DNA of 64,000 nucleotides, from NCBI RefSeq assembly GCF_018336975.1, contig NZ_CP025572.1:4232899-4296898 (forward strand). The letters run 5' to 3'. The DNA comes from Marinomonas sp. CT5. GTDB taxonomy: Bacteria > Pseudomonadota > Gammaproteobacteria > Pseudomonadales > Marinomonadaceae. Shown here in pieces: positions 57,811 to 64,000 of this stretch. A program made the position numbers and the translations under genes. A model generated the notes under the pieces. The model worked only from the letters and a program-made list of their open reading frames with translations. It was not told where the DNA came from and searched no databases. Position 1 is the first letter of the stretch. Each line of letters starts with the position of its first letter.

Positions 57811-59316
57811 TTAGCGAAAGAACAGCTTACAAGCGTCGTTGTTATTTTCATCTTGGTAGGGATAACCCAATTCATCCAAATAATGGGTAACATCGGTTTC
57901 TTCCCCAACGGCTTGCAGGCCAACTAAAACACGACCATAGGCATCACCATGATTGCGGTAATGGAACATGGAAATATTCCACTGCCCGCCCAATGTGTTC
58001 AAGAATTTCAACAAAGCACCTGGGCGCTCAGGAAATTCAAAGCTGTATAACAACTCACCTTTTTCACTGCGTAAATGCCCACCAATCATATGGCGAACAT
58101 GCACTTTAGCCGTTTCGTCATCGGTCAAATCAACAATTTCGTATTCTTTTAAGTCTTCTAATAACTCTTTTCGACTATGAGGACTGCCGCCCAAAGCAAC
58201 ACCAACGAAAATGACCGCTTCTTGATCATCGCCGTAACGATAGTTAAATTCCGTGATATTACGACCCACCAAGGCTTGGCAGAAGTCTTTAAAACTGCCT
58301 GGATGCTCAGGAATCTTCACAGCAATAATGGCTTCACGCTTCTCACCCAATTCGGCACGTTCAGACACATGACGCAAGCGGTCGAAATTAACATTGGCAC
58401 CACTGTTGATCGCGATAAGCGTTTGGCCTTTCGCATCCTCACGTTCAATGTATTTCTTCAAGCCGGCCAAAGCACAAGCACCAGCCGGTTCAGTAATAGC
58501 GCGAGTATCATCGTAGATATCTTTAATCGCAGCGCACATTTCATCAGTGGTTACCGTGATGACTTCATCTACTGTGTCCTTGGCAATCGCAAAGGTATTT
58601 TTACCAATTTCCGCCACAGCGACGCCTTCCGCAAAAATACCGACTGTTGGCAAGCGCGTTGGTTCGCCTTTTTCCAGAGCAATTTTCAAGCAGGCTGCGT
58701 CTTCTGGCTCCACGCCAATCACCTTAATATCAGGGCGAAGATACTTAATGTATGCGGCAACCCCGGCGATTAAACCACCGCCACCAACAGGTACAAAAAC
58801 CGCATCAATGTTGCCTTCATGCTGGTGAAGAATTTCCATGCCAATCGTGCCTTGACCGGCGATGGTGTCTAAGTCGTCAAATGGATGAACATACACCTGA
58901 CCTGTCTTATCCATGATCTCACGAGACTTAGCTGACGCTTCATCAAAAGCATCACCAAATAACACCACTTCAGCACCGTGATTACGAACCGCACTCACTT
59001 TTACTTCAGGCGTCGTCGCGGGCATCACGATAGTGGCTTGAATCCCCAACTTTTTAGCCGCTAACGCCAAGCCTTGCGCATGGTTTCCCGCTGAAGCGGC
59101 AATCACGCCACGAGCACGTTCTTCTGGTGTTAATTGGCAAATCTTGTTGTATGCCCCACGAATTTTGAAGGAGAAAACCGGCTGTAAGTCTTCTCGCTTC
59201 AAAATAATCTCGTTGCCCAATCGATTTGACAATTGATTGGCACGAGACAGTGGTGTTTCTACGGCAACGTCATAAACGCGCGCCTGTAGAATCTTTTTGA
59301 TCATGGTATGAGGCAT
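57811..59316 (-). CDS. ilvA: Threonine ammonia-lyase, biosynthetic
   Basis: 501 residues; PLP enzyme deaminating threonine to 2-oxobutanoate, first step of isoleucine synthesis. PLP lysine K51 in VFSFKIRGAYN; PLP phosphate loop VPVGGGGLIAGVA; C-terminal ~180 residues form two ACT-like regulatory domains (PEHPGSFKDFC, then PERPGALLKFL), the sites of isoleucine feedback. ATG 59316 chosen (AGGA upstream); the longer frame is unlikely. Confidence 0.96.
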   Translation of the reverse strand: MPHTMIKKILQARVYDVAVETPLSRANQLSNRLGNEIILKREDLQPVFSFKIRGAYNKICQLTPEERARGVIAASAGNHAQGLALAAKKLGIQATIVMPATTPEVKVSAVRNHGAEVVLFGDAFDEASAKSREIMDKTGQVYVHPFDDLDTIAGQGTIGMEILHQHEGNIDAVFVPVGGGGLIAGVAAYIKYLRPDIKVIGVEPEDAACLKIALEKGEPTRLPTVGIFAEGVAVAEIGKNTFAIAKDTVDEVITVTTDEMCAAIKDIYDDTRAITEPAGACALAGLKKYIEREDAKGQTLIAINSGANVNFDRLRHVSERAELGEKREAIIAVKIPEHPGSFKDFCQALVGRNITEFNYRYGDDQEAVIFVGVALGGSPHSRKELLEDLKEYEIVDLTDDETAKVHVRHMIGGHLRSEKGELLYSFEFPERPGALLKFLNTLGGQWNISMFHYRNHGDAYGRVLVGLQAVGEETDVTHYLDELGYPYQDENNNDACKLFFR

Positions 59317-59609
59317 AGTGTTTCCTAAACGAATAAAAATAGACAACACGATGTTCTTAAGACATCTACGCTGACTGCTAGTCAAAAAAAACCGAGTAGG
59401 AAATATACTCTTTCACTTCCTTTGGCGCAAAGATAGATCCACTCTAAATCCATATAAAAAAGGCATAAAATCTATAAAGAGCCTAATCCATCGGGGTAAC
59501 AATCCATTCATTAAGCGCCTATAATATCGCCACCACAGAGGCGACTTATTTGATCATGCAATGAGTCGATTATGACCCTATAAAATTATAAGAGAAGGTG
59601 AACATCACC

Positions 59610-60281
59610 ATGACGCAAGACGAACTCAAACAAGCCGTTGCTGAGGCGGCTGTTTCTTACATTTTGCCTATGCTTGAAGCAGACACCATTGTGGGTGTTG
59701 GTACTGGCTCCACAGCGAATCTATTCATCGATGAACTGGCTAAACACAAAAGCCTCTTTGATGGCACTGTGGCAAGCTCTGAAGCGTCAGCAGAACGCTT
59801 AAAAAAACAGGGCATTCCTGTCTATGATCTAAACAGCGTTGACAGTATTCGCGTATATGTTGATGGTGCCGATGAATCCAATGACAACCTACATTTGATC
59901 AAAGGTGGCGGTGCCGCGCTGACTCGTGAAAAAATCGTCGCGGCTTGCAGTGATGAGTTTGTTTGTATTGCAGACGAATCTAAACTGGTAAAAGTGCTAG
60001 GCGACTTCCCTCTTCCAGTTGAGATCATTCCAATGGCACGCGGCCATGTTGCGCGCGAGCTAGTGAAATTGGGCGGCGACCCGGTTTATCGTGAAGGCGT
60101 GGTAACCGACAACGGCAACCATATTCTTGACGTCTACAACCTAGAAATTCTTGATCCAATCGCGCTGGAAAAAAGCATCGACGGCATAGTCGGCGTGGTA
60201 ACCAATGGGTTATTTGCGAAACGCTCTGCGGACATTTTATTGTTAGGAACCAAAGACGGTATCAAAACAATTAAAAAATAA
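59610..60281 (+). CDS. rpiA: Ribose-5-phosphate isomerase A
   Basis: 223 residues; interconverts ribose 5-phosphate and ribulose 5-phosphate. [31 protein letters not shown] and [20 protein letters not shown] are conserved, with catalytic residues in the latter. The start is ATG 59610 ([10 protein letters not shown]), after AGAAGGTG; an upstream GTG lies inside that site. Divergent from ilvA, a common arrangement. Confidence 0.97.
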   Translation: MTQDELKQAVAEAAVSYILPMLEADTIVGVGTGSTANLFIDELAKHKSLFDGTVASSEASAERLKKQGIPVYDLNSVDSIRVYVDGADESNDNLHLIKGGGAALTREKIVAACSDEFVCIADESKLVKVLGDFPLPVEIIPMARGHVARELVKLGGDPVYREGVVTDNGNHILDVYNLEILDPIALEKSIDGIVGVVTNGLFAKRSADILLLGTKDGIKTIKK

Positions 60282-60290
60282 GTTTGCCCG

Positions 60291-60322
60291 TTCAAAGCCT
60301 CGATAACGACGAGGCTTTGAAC
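60291..60322. terminator. Hairpin between convergent rpiA and zntB
   Basis: GTTCAAAGCCTCG pairs perfectly with CGAGGCTTTGAAC. No long T run on either side; position between convergent genes suggests a shared, perhaps Rho-assisted, terminator. Confidence 0.55.
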
Positions 60323-60348
60323 GACTCATAGAAAAAATAATCAGCGCC

Positions 60349-61317
60349 TTAGAACCAACGACTTTTTCTCATCACCAAGAACTGCCCACCACCTAACACC
60401 ACAAGCACAGCACAAAACAACCAAAACGCCGAGCCATTATCTGTGCCTGGCATACCGCCAATATTGATACCGAACAGCCCGGTTAAGAAACCCAGCGGCA
60501 TAAAAATACCCGACAGAATGGACAATACATACATGCGAGCATTCATCTTTTCCGCCTGCAAGTTAGCAAACTCTTCTTGCATCAACAAACAGCGCTCACG
60601 TAAAGATTCCAAGCCTTCCACATAACGAGTAATGTCGTTAGCCGCCTCTTGTACTTGAGCAATTTGATCCACTGTCATCCAAGTAAGTGCTTCCTGAGAT
60701 AGCTTATTGATCGCCTCTTTTTGCGGCACCAAGAATCGTCTCAGACGGATGGTTTCTAAGCGACGCTGTACCAGCGAGTCTCGTTGTCCCGCTTCGACGC
60801 CTTCACCGATACTTTCTTCTAAATCTGCCAATTCATCTTCTAAGTCAGTAATCACCTTTGACATACGATCCGTTAGTGTTTCCGTCAGCGTTGCTACAAT
60901 ATCGCCGGTATTGGTCGGCCCTTCATTATTTGCCAAATCTTTGACGACATCTTGTACTGACAGCAACTTTCGACGTCGGCTAGAAATAATAAAATGTGGC
61001 GTGACCCAAAGACGCAAAGCCACCATATCTGAAGGGTTTGATTCAGGGTTTAAATTCACGCCACGCAATGTCAGTAACAAGCCATTGCCCATTTTCACCG
61101 CACGGGGACGCGTTTCCTCGGCATACAGTGCCTCAACAGCCGTTTCAGGAATGCCCTCTAAACGACATAACCAATCATAGCCTTCTTCTTCACGGCAATC
61201 TAAATGCACCCAACGACAACCTTCTTCGGGTAAAACATTAGGTAACTCTGAAACAGGTAACGATGTAGCGCCACCTTCACCATTAAGCTCTAAGTTGTGC
61301 ACAACAAACGCAGACAT
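60349..61317 (-). CDS. zntB: CorA/ZntB-family divalent metal transporter
   Basis: 322 residues. A large cytoplasmic N-terminal domain with long helices is followed by two C-terminal transmembrane helices (LSILSGIFMPLGFLTGLFGI and FWLFCAVLVVLGGGQFLV). The loop after the first helix reads GINIGGMPG and not the strict GMN of CorA, which fits ZntB zinc transporters. The start was set at ATG 61317 with GAGAGGAA upstream; the longer frame has no site. Confidence 0.85.
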   Translation of the reverse strand: MSAFVVHNLELNGEGGATSLPVSELPNVLPEEGCRWVHLDCREEEGYDWLCRLEGIPETAVEALYAEETRPRAVKMGNGLLLTLRGVNLNPESNPSDMVALRLWVTPHFIISSRRRKLLSVQDVVKDLANNEGPTNTGDIVATLTETLTDRMSKVITDLEDELADLEESIGEGVEAGQRDSLVQRRLETIRLRRFLVPQKEAINKLSQEALTWMTVDQIAQVQEAANDITRYVEGLESLRERCLLMQEEFANLQAEKMNARMYVLSILSGIFMPLGFLTGLFGINIGGMPGTDNGSAFWLFCAVLVVLGGGQFLVMRKSRWF

Positions 61318-61400
61318 AGCGATTCCTCTCAACATTTTTCGTAGATTATCGGAAAACATCGATTTTCCCTATTTATTTTGTGATCAAATCATCACCTTGG

Positions 61401-61429
61401 CTGACACTCTGCCACTAGGATGGCATAAT
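61401..61429 (+). promoter_or_regulatory. Sigma-70 promoter of fbp
   Basis: CTGACA, seventeen bases, CATAAT: good matches to -35 and -10 at ideal spacing. Transcription would start near 61436, about 28 bases before the ATG. Confidence 0.6.
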
Positions 61430-61464
61430 TTCTACACCCTCAAATAACAAGGAAATGCCAAACC

Positions 61465-62424
61465 ATGCAAAACCTACCTGATGTTTTAGCTGCCAGCGCA
61501 ACACCGAAAACATTACAAGATGTATTAACGGTCACAACAGACACTTGCATTGCCATTTCAGATGCACTTAAACAAGGCTCGTTGGCAGGTATTTTAGGCA
61601 TGGCTGGCAACGAAAATGTTCAAGGAGAGGAACAAAAGAAATTAGATGTCATCTCTAACGACATGTTAAAAGAAGCTCTGGTTGCTTGCCCTTCAGTTCG
61701 AGCCATTGCTTCAGAAGAAGAAGACTACATTGTGCCAGCCAACACACAGGGTGAATACTTCATCGCTTTTGATCCACTAGATGGCTCCTCTAACATAGAC
61801 ATCAATGCAATGGTCGGTACTATCTTTTCCATCTATCGTCAGACTGGCGACAAGCCTGCCGTGGAAGAGGACTTCCTAATTCCTGGCAAAGAGCAAGTAG
61901 CCGCAGGCTACGTGCTGTATGGCCCATCAACCATGCTGGTTCTTACCACTGGTGATGGTGTCAATATGTTCACTTACGATCCAACCAAAAACGTATTCAC
62001 ACTGACCAATCAAAATGTTCAAGTAGGCAAAGACACACAAGAGTTTGCTATCAACATGTCAAACCAGCGCTTCTGGTCTACTAACATGCAGAACTATGTG
62101 AATGATTTAGTAAAAGGCAAAGAAGGCATCCGCGATAAGAACTTTAATATGCGCTGGGTTGCCGCCATGGTGGGTGATGTTCACCGTATCCTTTGTCGTG
62201 GCGGTATCTTCATCTACCCTTGGGACAACAAAGACCCATCAAAAGCAGGTAAATTACGCTTAATGTACGAAGCAAACCCAATGGCCATGCTCTTAGAGCA
62301 AGCTGGCGGTAAAGCTCACACTCACACACAACGTATTCTTGATATCCAGCCAGAAGCAATTCATCAGCGTGTGGCCGTGATTTTAGGCGCAGCAAACGAA
62401 GTGGATAAGTGCCTAAGTTATTAA
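61465..62424 (+). CDS. fbp: Fructose-1,6-bisphosphatase, class I
   Basis: 319 residues; dephosphorylates fructose 1,6-bisphosphate in gluconeogenesis. Metal ligands are in ASEEEDY (E84-E86) and [14 protein letters not shown] (D103, D106); the C-terminal [20 protein letters not shown] and [12 protein letters not shown] are diagnostic. A strong promoter lies just upstream. Confidence 0.96.
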   Translation: MQNLPDVLAASATPKTLQDVLTVTTDTCIAISDALKQGSLAGILGMAGNENVQGEEQKKLDVISNDMLKEALVACPSVRAIASEEEDYIVPANTQGEYFIAFDPLDGSSNIDINAMVGTIFSIYRQTGDKPAVEEDFLIPGKEQVAAGYVLYGPSTMLVLTTGDGVNMFTYDPTKNVFTLTNQNVQVGKDTQEFAINMSNQRFWSTNMQNYVNDLVKGKEGIRDKNFNMRWVAAMVGDVHRILCRGGIFIYPWDNKDPSKAGKLRLMYEANPMAMLLEQAGGKAHTHTQRILDIQPEAIHQRVAVILGAANEVDKCLSY

Positions 62425-62477
62425 CATTTCAAAAGTATTAAGCCATCTTTGACCTAATGTGGATAGGTTGGCCTCAA

Positions 62478-62512
62478 CAAAAAAGGGCAAACGTTTCCGT
62501 TTGCCCTTTTTA
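62478..62512. terminator. Bidirectional terminator between fbp and wrbA
   Basis: AAAAGGGCAAACG pairs perfectly with CGTTTGCCCTTTT around four bases; T runs follow in both directions. Confidence 0.9.
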
Positions 62513-62527
62513 ATTCATAACATAAAT

Positions 62528-63124
62528 TTACGCGCTAAGCTTAGCCGCAATCTCAGCAACATGTTTGCCTTGGAATCGCGCCATCGCAATCTCTTTGTCT
62601 GAGGGCATACGACCACCATCTGCTCCTGCAATCGTTCCGGCCCCCAATGGCGAACCACCTTTCACTTCACTAATATCAGCAAGCTCAGGACAAGAATAAG
62701 GCAAACCCACAACGACAAAGCCATGATGGAATAAAGTGGTATGGAAAGACTGTACCGTGGTTTCATTACCACCACCCGTACCAGTGGATGTGAAGACACT
62801 ACCCACTTTGCCCACAAGCTTACCTTGCGCCCATAAGCCACCTGTCATATCCAAAAAGTTTCTCATTTGAGATGCCATATTGCCAAAGCGCGTTGGCGAG
62901 CCAAAAATCACGGCATCATAATTTACCAAGTCATCTGGTTTGGCTACCGGAGCATCTTGATCAAGCTTCACACCAGAGTTTTTAGCAACGTCTTCGGGCA
63001 TCAATTCAGGCACTCGTTTAATATCGACCTGAGCCCCCGTACTGCGAGCTCCCTCAGCTATTTCATTTGCCATCGCTTCAATATGACCATAACTTGAGTA
63101 GTACAGAACTAATACTTTTGTCAT
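62528..63124 (-). CDS. wrbA: NAD(P)H:quinone oxidoreductase, WrbA type
   Basis: 198-residue flavodoxin-like FMN enzyme reducing quinones by two electrons. FMN loop [14 protein letters not shown] near the start, [18 protein letters not shown], and [20 protein letters not shown] are the WrbA pattern. ATG preceded by AAGGAG. Confidence 0.95.
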   Translation of the reverse strand: MTKVLVLYYSSYGHIEAMANEIAEGARSTGAQVDIKRVPELMPEDVAKNSGVKLDQDAPVAKPDDLVNYDAVIFGSPTRFGNMASQMRNFLDMTGGLWAQGKLVGKVGSVFTSTGTGGGNETTVQSFHTTLFHHGFVVVGLPYSCPELADISEVKGGSPLGAGTIAGADGGRMPSDKEIAMARFQGKHVAEIAAKLSA

Positions 63125-63417
63125 CTCAAACTCCTTGTTTAATTAAACAGTGCATTCATTGTAGACCTGAATACCAGAAATTAAAGGCAAGCCGCCAAGG
63201 TTTAGCATTGTTTGAACTTTACTTGGACATTGATGAAGATTTTTTTCAAAGAACAGTTTCTTTCACGAGGGAAAAAAACGTAGGTCTATGCTAAGTGGAT
63301 AGAACTCATGCCATTTTGTTATTGAGTTCGCGCTGACGCGTTGAGCTTGCGAAACAGGCGCAAGCGAAGGCCATGACAGGATGACATTCCTACAGACAAA
63401 AGAATCTCCTATAGACG
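63125..63417. other. Gene-free stretch between wrbA and the rRNA terminators
   Basis: It carries the wrbA promoter region. One short plus-strand frame (63067-63294) overlaps wrbA antisense and has no support. I see no RNA gene or clear repeat here. Confidence 0.5.
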
Positions 63418-63453
63418 AAAAAAAGCCCTGACACCGTTCGCTATCAGGGCCTT
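63418..63453 (-). terminator. Distal terminator after the rRNA operon
   Basis: GCCCTGA pairs with TCAGGGC around twelve bases, with seven T following on the minus strand. It comes directly after the 5S-like remnant. Confidence 0.75.
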
Positions 63454-63461
63454 CTTAATGT

Positions 63462-63525
63462 AAAGCTTAACGACTGATGCCGACTCTCACATGCGTGTCT
63501 TTGATAAAGAGCCCCACACTCACGA
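63462..63525 (-). pseudogene. Decayed 3' end of a second 5S rRNA gene
   Basis: On the plus strand, TAAAGCTTAACGAC, then GACTCTCACATG and CCCCACACTCAC, follow in the same order as TAAAGCTTGACGAC, TACTCTCACATG and CCCACACTACC at the 3' end of the intact 5S gene at 63602. Several insertions and mismatches separate them. The remainder of the gene is not recognisable, so it is not a functional 5S. Confidence 0.5.
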
Positions 63526-63554
63526 GGGAGCAATTCTATTAAACCACTTAAACG

Positions 63555-63585
63555 AAAAAACCCCGCCCTGCTGAGCAGGACGGGG
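63555..63585 (-). terminator. rRNA operon terminator directly after 5S
   Basis: CCCCGCCCTGC pairs with GCAGGACGGGG (one G-U pair), followed on the minus strand by six T. GC-rich, typical for rRNA operons. Confidence 0.88.
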
Positions 63586-63601
63586 TTCTTTTCAATATAA
63601 A

Positions 63602-63718
63602 GCTTGACGACGACCTACTCTCACATGGGATCTCCCACACTACCATTGGCGATGGCGCTTTTCACTTCTGAGTTCGGGATGGGATCAGGTGGTTCAACGC
63701 CTCTATGATCGTCAAGCA
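63602..63718 (-). rRNA. rrf: 5S ribosomal RNA
   Basis: About 117 bases. The ends pair (TGCTTGACGA at the 5' end, TCGTCAAGC at the 3' end), and the conserved CCACCTGATCCCATCCCGAA and AGTGTGGGAGATCCCATGT segments are present. It is the last gene of an rRNA operon transcribed leftward. The 182-base spacer to 23S contains no tRNA. Confidence 0.95.
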
Positions 63719-63900
63719 ATTCGTTTTGCGTTTTGTTCTGGTTGGACGTTGTCGTCTCACCAAAACACGCGAATACGTGCTTGGACCTTTAACAATTCAT
63801 TTTGAAATAGGGATAACCAAGTATCAAACCGATGCTCATCATTGCTGATGCTTTATCGTAATCTGTGTCTGCGATTTTTAAAAAACCACTTTGGTGTTAT

Positions 63901-64000
63901 ATGGTCAAGCCTCACGAGCAATTAGTATTGGTTAGCTCAATGCCTCACAGCACTTACACACCCAACCTATCAACGTCCTAGTCTCGAACGGCTCTTTAGG
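63901..64000 (-). rRNA. rrl: 23S ribosomal RNA, 3' end (cut by the window edge)
   Basis: The last ~100 bases match the 3' end of bacterial 23S rRNA: read on the minus strand it contains TTGAGCTAACCAATACTAAT followed by GCTCGTGAGGCTTGACCAT. The gene continues beyond the right edge. The exact 3' end was set by comparison with the usual GGCTTRACC ending. Confidence 0.93.

Noticed and set aside
58177..58773. 198-codon frame antisense to ilvA
   Set aside because: Fully inside a strongly conserved gene on the other strand; no start site or domain features.
63719..63900. tRNA gene in the 23S-5S spacer
   Set aside because: No cloverleaf, GGTTCRA box or CCA-type end could be found.

Overview
The window looks like chromosomal DNA of a marine gammaproteobacterium, most like Marinomonas and its relatives (Oceanospirillales). 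This rests on the housekeeping synteny (pil-aroK-aroB-damX, rpmE/priA-ftsN-hslVU, gltBD), on recalled protein similarity, and on the rRNA genes at the right edge. No database search was run.

Left end (1-8671): an accessory region whose core is a large R-body (reb) locus on the minus strand. It has twelve small genes between 3396 and 7380. Five are near-identical tandem RebB proteins, others are divergent RebB-like proteins, and one is a coiled-coil partner. A regulator sits upstream (7478-8671); it joins a degenerate sigma-54-activator AAA+ domain to an AraC-type DNA-binding domain. Downstream lie a possible 35-residue membrane peptide, a GNAT acetyltransferase, an orphan protein and a metallo-beta-lactamase-fold hydrolase of unusual composition. 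The reb operon contains an internal terminator and several hairpins.

8915-14579: a MATE pump, a Bcr/CflA-type MFS pump, and an ATZ/TRZ-type amidohydrolase divergent from an orphan NMT1/THI5-type periplasmic binding protein.

14701-24909: a pentose (L-arabinose/D-xylose/D-galactose type) oxidation system. A LysR regulator converges on a seven-gene minus-strand operon encoding a ChvE-like binding protein, GguA/GguB transporter subunits, an AraD1/GguC-like protein, an SDR sugar dehydrogenase, an IlvD/Edd-type sugar-acid dehydratase and alpha-ketoglutaric semialdehyde dehydrogenase. Together these would import a sugar and oxidise it non-phosphorylatively to 2-oxoglutarate. No lactonase gene is present.

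25200-35111: a CPA2 antiporter, an AraC regulator with an SDR enzyme, a tiny DUF6435 protein, and glutamate synthase (gltB-gltD).

35573-41701: damX-aroB-aroK preceded by three compact genes that replace the usual pilMNOPQ set, divergent from mrcA (PBP1A).

44443-63124: housekeeping genes: LOG-family hydrolase, malic enzyme, SNase-like nuclease, rpmE, priA, a FtsN-like SPOR protein, hslVU behind a clear sigma-32 promoter, a DUF971 protein, ubiJ, an EamA transporter, asparaginase, argS, ilvA, rpiA, zntB, fbp and wrbA.

63418-64000: the 3' end of an rRNA operon on the minus strand (23S 3' end, 5S, terminator), followed by what looks like a decayed second 5S 3' end with its own terminator.
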